A stretch of DNA of 64,000 nucleotides, taken from the NCBI GenBank assembly GCA_963579025.1, contig CAUZFZ010000024.1:21719-85718 (forward strand). The letters are read 5' to 3'. The position numbers were made by a program, and so were the translations under genes. The stretch is from CAUZFZ01 sp963579025. Its GTDB lineage: Bacteria > Planctomycetota > Planctomycetia > Planctomycetales > Planctomycetaceae. Shown one piece after another: positions 57,218 through 64,000 of this stretch. A model generated the notes under the pieces. The model was not told the origin of the DNA. It did not search any database and worked only from the letters and a program-made list of their open reading frames with translations. The stretch's first letter is position 1, and each line of letters starts with the position of its first letter.

Positions 57218-57794
57218 TTGGCCCTATTCAGCTCAGATCCGGGGAATGGAAGTGGCAAGGGAGCGATCTCTATGTGGCCGTTCACGCAGATCGGAGCGGC
57301 AGCGTTCGCACGCGGTCGTGCTTACTACGGCGAGACAGTCGGCGACAAGGCGGATGCCGATCTCCGTCTGGCGTTGGAGTTCACGTCCGACTCACGAGTG
57401 CGAATGAGCATCATCCGCACGATGGGCCACAACTGCGAAACCGTCCTCAAGAACGATGATCTGGCGCTGGAAACGTACCGCACGATCGCCAGTTCGAAGA
57501 CCAGTACTCGGCAGCGCCGAGTACTGGTCTGGTTTACAGGGAGCCGCCCGCCTCCTGGCTCGACGCGGCGACTATGCCGAAGCGTTGAAAGTGCTGAATC
57601 TCGTCGATCTCAAAAAGCTCGGCGGAAGCTGGCGCGGCTCCATGCTACTGTCCCGCGGCCGGACAATTCAGGCAGCAGGTCGCAAGGCCGACGCCCTGAA
57701 AGCCTATCGCGCCGTGGTGGCGGATGAATCCGCGTTGGAGCCACAACGGCGAGCGGCCGCGAAAGCGGCTGCGGCATTGGAGTCCGGCAATTGA
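57218..57794 (+). pseudogene. Frameshifted TPR-repeat gene, 5'-truncated
   Basis: Two adjacent frames together make one helical-repeat protein: the first (ADADLRLALEFTSDSR ... DDLALETYRTIASSK) and the second (GLQGAARLLARRGDYAEALK ... AGRKADALKAYRAVVADES, ending ALESGN). The break is at a perfect 31-base palindrome, 57499-57529 (14-base arms, AGC loop). Deleting the 19 bases 57500-57518 joins the frames and gives ...ASSKEYWSGLQGAARLL, so the damage is explained by one foldback-type insertion. There is no good start: the frame opens with a TTG at 57218 next to the methyltransferase segment, so the 5' end also seems lost. Confidence 0.75.
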
Positions 57795-57811
57795 ATTGAA
57801 ACGCCATAACA

Positions 57812-57845
57812 GGACATTCTACTTTATTGGAAAAGCAGAATGTCC
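57812..57845. terminator. Hairpin downstream of the TPR pseudogene
   Basis: Nine-base arms GGACATTCT (57812-57820) and AGAATGTCC (57837-57845), with further pairing toward the loop (CTTT with AAAG). A CCTTTGTTCT stretch follows. This hairpin sequence is of a type seen around REP-like elements; here it could terminate the preceding transcript. The rest of 57846-58151 shows nothing else that I can support, apart from the GGAG ribosome site at 58141-58144. Confidence 0.6.
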
Positions 57846-58151
57846 CCTTTGTTCTCCCTCAAGATCAACGTGACAGTTACAGCCATGTCAGTGGTCCCAA
57901 CCTACGGATGTGAGTGGCACCAGGTCGTGGAACGGGCTGAGAAGATTGCAGCTGCGATTCTGCGCGACATCAGTGGCTGTGCGTGAGGTGTTTTCGGTTG
58001 CGGCCGACGGCCGTGGTGAGTGCAGCCGGAGGTCGTGCGGAAACGGAAGCGACGGACAATGTCGGTTGTCGCAATTCGGCGGTATGCTGGTCGACCTGCC
58101 GAACAGTTCAGACTCTCTTTGCAAACGGATCAACCTCTACGGAGCTTCAAC

Positions 58152-61100
58152 ATGAGATCGGTCGTTGCTCTGAACGGTGCGAGTATGAGATCATCTCGAG
58201 TCGCGGTCGCGCTGTTGCTGAGTTTCGCGTTCACACAGTCGTTATTTGCGACTCCGCCATTTGGGCATCCCGATCAACCGTATGACCGGCTTCCGGGCAC
58301 ACTGGAAACATCCCACGTACGTTGGGCGAAGCCGCTCAGCGGTGGGTCGCTCGATGCGTTGTTCGTCTGTCCTTACAACAATTCGCGTGAGGTCGTCGAG
58401 CTGGCGCAACGTCTGGATGTGAACTACACAGTCATCATGAATGCCGGGCACAGTGCCTGGGCTGATGGCTATTCTGAAGGCGACACGGCGACTCCGCTCA
58501 CGGGCGTCGAAGCGAAGACTGTGCTCGACAAGCTGGCGCGGCGACGTCTCGGTCTGGCGCACCACTACGATGTCATCGTGATTGCCAAGGTTTCCTGGCA
58601 GGTGATTCCACCGCACATCCGCGAGTTGATCCTGGCGCATGTCGAGCGCGGAGCGGGATTGGTTTACGTCTCGCCGAACCGGCTCAAACCGGGATGGAAT
58701 CGAAACGAGCCTGCCGACGACGAAGACGCGACTTTCAACCAGTTGTTCGAATCCAACGCGGATGCCGCCGTTCGCACACAAATCCTGGACGCATTGCCGC
58801 TCGACGTGATGCCGCTGCATCTGCTCAATCGTGCCGAGGAATTCAAACCACTGCCACGACCACGGCATCAATGGCAACAGACCGCACTTTCGCTATCCAC
58901 CGCTGTGCACGGTAAAGGTCGCATACTCGGGATCGACTATTTCGACGAGACGATCTCAAATCGCACTCACAGCTCGCTCTCGCCGAGCTATCAGCATCCG
59001 CTCGGTGATCACGACGAAGTCATCTACGATTTGTCGCATGCCCTGCTGACTCGCGGAATTCTGTGGACGACAAACCGCCTTCAGCCGGTGCCGATCGTGA
59101 TTTCCGTTGATGCTCCGGATACGGAGCTGGCAGCCCCGGTTGACTCCGAGATTGCCGTTTTACGTTGGAGCGAATCAACTCCGACGACTGTTGTCCGTCG
59201 CCGCGATCTTTCGCAGGCACGCCTGGTTGTGGAAACGCCCACCGATTCTCCGGCAGCACGCGTTGCCTTCACTCTGCGAAATCGCACCACTCGGCTTCGG
59301 GACAACGTTTCCGGCTTGCCTGACGCTGCTGCGAAAACGACCACCGAATCGCTGGATCCAGGTCGCGTGATCTTGCGACAGGATTTGGGTCCCGATGCAA
59401 ACGGGACTTCGTCGATCACGCTGCCGATGCTGGCTCGCGGCACGTATCTGATCGATGTCCGGACGCTGGATGCCGGTGGCTCGGTCATCGACTTTGCGTC
59501 AAAGAGCCTGCGCGTCGAAAGTGAACAACGAATCGCCGATGTGACCACCGACGCAGATCGTTATCGGCGAGGTGAAACAATTCGCGGGACAGTGTCGGTC
59601 GACGGCGCTCTCACGCAGGCTCAGCGTGTGATGATCTCGGTGAATGACATGTGGGGGCGGCAGGTCCATGTTGCCGACGCTGAAAGGTTAGAGGACGAGA
59701 GGTTCGAATTCCGCATCCCGGTCAACGACCCGTTGTCCGAATTGTGGGACGTCCACGCGTGCATCGTCGACGAACAGGGCGTTGTTGACCGCAGGACAAC
59801 TCCAGTTCCGATCCTGAACAACACGTTTGACGATTTTCTGTTCATGCTGATCTTCGCGCCGACGCCGGGCACATCAAACTGGAAAGGAGCTTTGCACGCT
59901 CGGCAGCTTCGAAAATACGGTATCAATGCGGCCTACACGTACCTGATTTACAGTCGACACAACGAGTTCTTTCACAACGCCCGCGAACATTTGCGGAGCG
60001 TCGTCTACGCCGAACACTCGGGCGAGCTGCTGTCGCCCGCCGACCACAACGCGGACTTTACGGTCGAGAACACAACGCACGATCTGGCCGAAATCAGCCG
60101 CATGCTCCGGCGAATCGCCGACACGGGCGAGAAGCTCGACCCGAAAGAGTTCCCCTACCGCATGGGTCCTTTCAGCGCCGACTGGTTCAACGGGCGAATG
60201 GACAATTACAAACTGGCGGGCCGTTTCGGATCGCCGTTTTACACGCTCACCGGCGAGAATTACCTGCTGGGCGAATTCAAAGGCGTGGAGAATTCCGGTT
60301 TCGCTCCAACCACCACAAAGGTGTTTCAGAAGTGGTGTCGGGCGGAATACGCCGACGATCTCGATGCGCTCAATCTTGAGTGGGGCAGCGATCTGAAGAG
60401 CTGGAACGATGTGCGCGGGATCTTGCTGAATGCCGCGGTGGAACAGGACCAACTGCCGCGCTGGGTCGACTTTCGCTACTTCATGCGATCGCGAGTCTGG
60501 AGTCAGTTCTTCATCGACTGGACGGACATGTTGCGGAGCGCCATTCCGGATGCTCGCACGGGACGAGTGGGGCACGATCACCATGACTTCTCTCGCTACC
60601 GCCGCCAGATGACGAGTTCGAAACTCTACGTCGGCCAGGAGAAGTTCGCCGAATGGCGACACGCGTTGACTGCTGAACTGCCGCAGTCCTTCGGCAATGA
60701 CGAGGGGTTTCTGATGGCTCCGCAGTCGATGATTCGCTGGACGCACGATCTGGAATCGCAAACGAACCGGCGACGCTGGCCGTGGATGGTGCTGATGCTG
60801 GGGCTGGACGGATTCGACTGGGAACGCGGACTGGGCTCTCCCACGCTCGGCGGCGAGCACTGCTTCACGCCCGACTATTCAGAACCGTTGCCATACTTCC
60901 GCGACATCTCGGACGAGGTGCTGACGATTCAACGCGGCATTGGCAAGCTCACAATGGCCGCGAAACCGAATCGATCGAAAGTGGCGATGCTGTGGTCGCC
61001 TCGCAATCACTACATCTCGCGGTGCCTTCCGTTCGAGGAGAATGGTTTCTCCGGGACCTGGATGTACAACGTCAGCGTGATCGGCGGTGCCGTGAGCGAT

Positions 61101-62102
61101 GCGTTGTCGCTGATGAATTCGATTCGCATCCGCCCGACCATCGTGGCTCCCGAGGATGTGATTGCCGGCGACCTCGAAAAACGCAGCTTCAAGGCACTCA
61201 TTCTGCCGTACAACAAAGGCATGTCGCCCAAAGAAGCGACAGCGATCCGTAAGTTCGTGGCCGCTGGCGGGCTGGTCATCGCCGACAACAATCCAGCGAC
61301 GTATAGCCAGCATGGTCGCAAACTGGATCCACCGGCGTTGGCCGATTTGTTTCCGGTCACAGATAAGATTCACACTCAGCCGCACGGCAAAGGACACGCG
61401 GCTTATCTGCCGAACGTTATCAACGGTTACACAACGCGACTCGTAAACGACGACCACCATGGGGCGGACATCGTCGAGAAGTTGCTCGCGAGTTACGCGA
61501 ATGAACGACCGACAATCCAGCTGTTCGATCAAGTCGGCCAACCGCGTCGTGACACTCTGATGCGAGTCTTCCGACATGGCCAGACGACGCTTGTTGGATT
61601 GCTGCGAGCACAAACGGCTGCGGCTGACCGACCGGCCAGGACAACAATGAAGCTGCCCGAAGTTCGGCACGTTTGGGACGTTCGCAATCGCAACTACCTG
61701 GGCAAAACCGACACGCTCAAACTCAACCTCGATCAACAGCCTCGCTTCTTTGCTCTACTTCCGCATTATCCAGCTTCCGTCAGTCTGTCGTCGGTTGAAG
61801 CCACGTCGCCCGGTGGGAAACTGACATTGAATGGTGTTGTCGAGAGTCCCATGAGTTCGAAGGAACCCAATATCGGACACGCCGTCCATATCGAAGTCTT
61901 TGGACCGGATGGTGATGAACTCGAGTGGTTCCGGCAGAATGTTGTCTTCAGCCGTTCTACATTTCGCGTCGTGTTGCCCGTCAGCCTGTCGGCCAGGCAG
62001 GGTCGATATCGAGTCGTCGTCGAACACGCGATCACGGGCACTCGGAGCGAAACAACCTTCGACGTCATCACGCCGCCCGTGGCCGTACCCACGAAGGATT
62101 GA
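58152..62102 (+). CDS. Large exported glycoside-hydrolase-like protein (GH42-type barrel)
   Basis: 1316 residues; the ATG at 58152 has GGAG seven bases upstream and starts a signal (VAVALLLSFAFTQSLFA) 15 residues in. N-terminal part: an alpha/beta domain with LDALFVCPYNNSREVVELA and a beta-sandwich-rich middle (to about 590). The centre (about 590-940) resembles GH42 beta-galactosidase barrels, with LFMLIFAPTPGTSNWKGALH, ARQLRKYGINAAYTYLIYS and the landmark FQKWCRAEYADDLDALNLEW, which matches the region before the acid/base residue in GH42. A beta-galactosidase trimerisation-like domain follows (KVAMLWSPRNHYI). Final domains are immunoglobulin-like. The two catalytic glutamates cannot be named from sight. 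It heads a carbohydrate cluster with 62114-62761 and the sialidase. Confidence 0.75.
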   Translation: MRSVVALNGASMRSSRVAVALLLSFAFTQSLFATPPFGHPDQPYDRLPGTLETSHVRWAKPLSGGSLDALFVCPYNNSREVVELAQRLDVNYTVIMNAGHSAWADGYSEGDTATPLTGVEAKTVLDKLARRRLGLAHHYDVIVIAKVSWQVIPPHIRELILAHVERGAGLVYVSPNRLKPGWNRNEPADDEDATFNQLFESNADAAVRTQILDALPLDVMPLHLLNRAEEFKPLPRPRHQWQQTALSLSTAVHGKGRILGIDYFDETISNRTHSSLSPSYQHPLGDHDEVIYDLSHALLTRGILWTTNRLQPVPIVISVDAPDTELAAPVDSEIAVLRWSESTPTTVVRRRDLSQARLVVETPTDSPAARVAFTLRNRTTRLRDNVSGLPDAAAKTTTESLDPGRVILRQDLGPDANGTSSITLPMLARGTYLIDVRTLDAGGSVIDFASKSLRVESEQRIADVTTDADRYRRGETIRGTVSVDGALTQAQRVMISVNDMWGRQVHVADAERLEDERFEFRIPVNDPLSELWDVHACIVDEQGVVDRRTTPVPILNNTFDDFLFMLIFAPTPGTSNWKGALHARQLRKYGINAAYTYLIYSRHNEFFHNAREHLRSVVYAEHSGELLSPADHNADFTVENTTHDLAEISRMLRRIADTGEKLDPKEFPYRMGPFSADWFNGRMDNYKLAGRFGSPFYTLTGENYLLGEFKGVENSGFAPTTTKVFQKWCRAEYADDLDALNLEWGSDLKSWNDVRGILLNAAVEQDQLPRWVDFRYFMRSRVWSQFFIDWTDMLRSAIPDARTGRVGHDHHDFSRYRRQMTSSKLYVGQEKFAEWRHALTAELPQSFGNDEGFLMAPQSMIRWTHDLESQTNRRRWPWMVLMLGLDGFDWERGLGSPTLGGEHCFTPDYSEPLPYFRDISDEVLTIQRGIGKLTMAAKPNRSKVAMLWSPRNHYISRCLPFEENGFSGTWMYNVSVIGGAVSDALSLMNSIRIRPTIVAPEDVIAGDLEKRSFKALILPYNKGMSPKEATAIRKFVAAGGLVIADNNPATYSQHGRKLDPPALADLFPVTDKIHTQPHGKGHAAYLPNVINGYTTRLVNDDHHGADIVEKLLASYANERPTIQLFDQVGQPRRDTLMRVFRHGQTTLVGLLRAQTAAADRPARTTMKLPEVRHVWDVRNRNYLGKTDTLKLNLDQQPRFFALLPHYPASVSLSSVEATSPGGKLTLNGVVESPMSSKEPNIGHAVHIEVFGPDGDELEWFRQNVVFSRSTFRVVLPVSLSARQGRYRVVVEHAITGTRSETTFDVITPPVAVPTKD

Positions 62103-62113
62103 GGAATGAATCG

Positions 62114-62761
62114 ATGCGTTGTTTGAGCCTGATATGCCTGACCTTGAGCCTTACGATTAGCGCTGATGGCACTGAAGTGCTCGCGGATGACACCGAAACG
62201 CTCATCGTGAATGACGATTTCGAGAAGTGGGAATGGAAACCCATCGATTTCAACCAGCGCCGCGACGGACGCAATCGCCTGAAAGCAGGACGCGTTCTTC
62301 CGTTTGAACACCGAGGGCCGTTGCTTCGCATTGCCAGGGGATTCACTCTGCCATCGGGGCGATTGATCGAAGGTGACGAATCGTTCGACGGAAGCTCGAC
62401 ACGTCTTGAAGATACTCAAGTCGGACTCCACGGTCGGTACTCATCCATCATTCGTCCGGCCGCGACGTACCGCTACGAGGTGGCGTTGAAAGGCCAGGGT
62501 ACGTTTCACTTTCGGGCCTGGGCCGGAGCAAAACATCCATTGACGGGCAAGTTTCGCTGGCTCGGCTTCCCTGACCTGATCAAAGTCGATGTGACCGACA
62601 AATGGCAGGTCTATCGTGGAACATTCCAGATGCCCGAATTTCAAACGGCCGGTTTTCAACTCCCGGAAAAAATCTCGGCAGCGATCGTCGTCAAACAAGA
62701 CGACAAGGTCGACGTGGATGAATTCCGTGTCTGGGAATTCAAAAAGAAAACGCGCGAATAG
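62114..62761 (+). CDS. Small exported carbohydrate-binding-like protein
   Basis: A 215-residue exported protein; the ATG at 62114 lies eleven bases after the upstream gene's stop and TTGAGG precedes it. Signal peptide MRCLSLICLTLSLTISADGT. The rest has the pattern of a CBM4/9/22-like jelly roll: ETLIVNDDFEKWEWKPIDF at the start, RYEVALKGQGTFHFRAWAGA in the middle, and DKVDVDEFRVWEFKKK at the end, with aromatic residues on predicted strands. Tandem position with the GH42-like gene suggests that it binds the same glycan. Not a known enzyme. Confidence 0.75.
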   Translation: MRCLSLICLTLSLTISADGTEVLADDTETLIVNDDFEKWEWKPIDFNQRRDGRNRLKAGRVLPFEHRGPLLRIARGFTLPSGRLIEGDESFDGSSTRLEDTQVGLHGRYSSIIRPAATYRYEVALKGQGTFHFRAWAGAKHPLTGKFRWLGFPDLIKVDVTDKWQVYRGTFQMPEFQTAGFQLPEKISAAIVVKQDDKVDVDEFRVWEFKKKTRE

Positions 62762-62889
62762 AACATGAGGAATGGGAGCGGACACGACTCTCGCGGCGAA
62801 CTTAGCTGAGTCCCATCGCGGAGAAGAAAAATGTGTCACGAACCAAATTCCCGATCGCATTGCCGAGGCGTTTACCACGTGAGAACGCA

Positions 62890-64000
62890 ATGAAGACACC
62901 GCTTTACGTCCTGACCTTCTGTGTCATCGCCGTCGCGAGCGAATTCAGCGAGGGTGACGACAATTCGGCGGCGTTGCGTGACCTTGCCTTGCAGCCGCCG
63001 CGGGTAACGGCTGAGTTCGATCCGGACACCGTGAAGAGCACTCGCGGCGCGCAGGGCGTTCCGGCGATCGAACGCGCCGCGAACGGACGGCTCTGGGCGG
63101 CCTGGTATGCGGGACCGAGCCCGCGAGGCGTGGAGAGTTCCAGGAGTTATGTCGTGCTCGCCACGAGCGGCGACGACGGCGTCACATGGTCCGAGCAGCT
63201 ACTGATCCGGGCACGCCGGTTTGTGCATACCTACGACCCTTGTCTGTGGATTGATCCGCAGCGGCGGCTGTGGTTCTTCTGGGCTCAAAGCGCCGGTGTG
63301 CAGGATGGGCGGATGGGTGTCTGGGCGGTGGTCACCACGGACGCCGACTCGGAGACTCCGGAGTGGTCGCCGCCGCGACGGATCGCCAACGGAGTCATGT
63401 TGAACAAACCGACGGTCCTGAAAAACGGCGACTGGCTGCTGCCTGTGGGCTTATGGCGAGACAACACCAACGTGCCGAATGTCAAATTCGATGCCGAGGA
63501 ACTTGCGCAACGAGAGGTTGATCGATCTGGACGCCCAAAGCGCCGATCGGCACCGAAAGCGCCAAAACAACTCTCACAACAAACACGCCTGGCGTGGCCG
63601 TACACGATCGAGATGCTGACTCACGACCTCGGCGACGAGCGTGGTTCGAACGTGTATCGATCGACGGATCAGGGCAAGTCGTTCGAACGCATCGGTCAGG
63701 TCCGCATTCCCGGCACACGAGTCGATGAGCACATGATTGTCGAGCGTGGTGACGGCAGCCTGTGGATGCTGCTGCGAAATACAGGCGGAATCGCACAGAA
63801 TGTCTCCACCGATGGCGGCCGAACGTGGAGTGACGGATCGCTCTACCTGCAGGGCCGAAAGTTCCGCAACAAACGATTCTTCATTCGTCGGCTGAACTCC
63901 GGAGCGTTACTGATGGTGCGGAACAACTCACCCGACGGAAAACGCTCTCACATGACGGCGTTCGTGTCGGACGACGACGGAGCGACGTGGAAAGGCGGGC
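62890..64000 (+). CDS. Exo-alpha-sialidase-like BNR protein (3' end outside window)
   Basis: Open from the ATG at 62890 to the window end (370 codons so far). A signal peptide (MKTPLYVLTFCVIAVASEFS) leads to a six-bladed sialidase-type propeller with Asp boxes: SGDDGVTW, STDQGKSF, STDGGRTW and SDDDGATW. An ERAANGRLWAAWYAGPSPRG segment and FVHTYDPCLWIDPQRRLWFFW fit the planctomycete sialidase-related family that often acts on sulfated or uronic glycans. It follows the carbohydrate-binding protein by 128 bases on the same strand. A catalytic Asp/Tyr/Glu set cannot be checked because the end is missing. Confidence 0.85.
   Translation, partial: MKTPLYVLTFCVIAVASEFSEGDDNSAALRDLALQPPRVTAEFDPDTVKSTRGAQGVPAIERAANGRLWAAWYAGPSPRGVESSRSYVVLATSGDDGVTWSEQLLIRARRFVHTYDPCLWIDPQRRLWFFWAQSAGVQDGRMGVWAVVTTDADSETPEWSPPRRIANGVMLNKPTVLKNGDWLLPVGLWRDNTNVPNVKFDAEELAQREVDRSGRPKRRSAPKAPKQLSQQTRLAWPYTIEMLTHDLGDERGSNVYRSTDQGKSFERIGQVRIPGTRVDEHMIVERGDGSLWMLLRNTGGIAQNVSTDGGRTWSDGSLYLQGRKFRNKRFFIRRLNSGALLMVRNNSPDGKRSHMTAFVSDDDGATWKGG

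Overview
The window looks like a chromosomal segment from a planctomycete (Planctomycetota, probably the Planctomycetaceae/Fuerstiella side of the phylum; the lineage is inferred from gene content only). The pointers are secreted PVC-type cytochrome proteins of the DUF1549/DUF1553 kind, a DUF1501 protein, DUF1080 fused to a cytochrome domain, DUF1573, FGE-like and Ser/Thr-kinase genes, many Tat or lipoprotein signals, loose gene spacing, and abundant palindromic intergenic elements. Coding density is moderate, and many genes stand alone or in pairs.

Layout. 1-1559: the end of an MnmE-like GTPase overlapping mutY by ATGA. 1560-3129: a palindrome-rich zone with a MITE-like element, an outer-membrane protein, and a second element that supplies a gene's stop codon. 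3127-9870: a TolC-type outer-membrane factor divergent from an RND adaptor and pump, followed by a relic of a second RND gene (9974-10075). 10276-14039: two outer-membrane porins. 14222-17261: class IV aminotransferase, Tat-exported polysaccharide deacetylase and a glucose-dehydrogenase-like enzyme on the minus strand. 17468-26946: a membrane/spermidine-synthase fusion, a 752-residue coiled-coil protein, a DUF1573 protein and two more secreted proteins. 27088-33289: a DUF1549/DUF1553 cytochrome, a DUF1501 protein and a PQQ-type propeller, then cysE. 34410-42785 (minus): a hypothetical protein, a 1261-residue DUF1080/propeller/cytochrome fusion, ruvB and a TPR protein. 43199-50619: stand-alone coaC, small membrane protein, HDAC-family hydrolase, Ser/Thr kinase, a tight trio PHP / CDP-alcohol phosphotransferase / hisB, a Nudix-like protein and a Tat-exported protein. 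50827-52418 (minus): an FGE-like lipoprotein and a tautomerase. 52576-55263: a LRR-Roc-COR-TIR protein. 55324-57794: cupin, a gene relic, a methyltransferase and a frameshifted TPR pseudogene. 58152 to the end: a carbohydrate cluster of a large GH42-like protein, a small secreted protein and a sialidase running off the window.

The most interesting single locus is the ROCO-like protein at 52576-55263. It couples a leucine-rich repeat array built from nearly identical 66-bp units to a Roc GTPase, a COR-like region and a C-terminal TIR domain that keeps the glutamate expected of NAD-cleaving TIRs. This is the architecture of a sensor, switch and effector in one chain, and a candidate immune or cell-death protein. 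The repeats look recently duplicated as 132-bp pairs, so the sensor length may vary between strains.

The second theme is at the DNA level. At least eight palindromic elements lie between genes, and seven of them begin or end within a few bases of a stop codon; in four cases the stop codon is at or inside the element's terminus. Several decayed sequences (an RND fragment, a 19-base foldback-type insertion that breaks a TPR gene, and a truncated ORF beside a methyltransferase) show active rearrangement.
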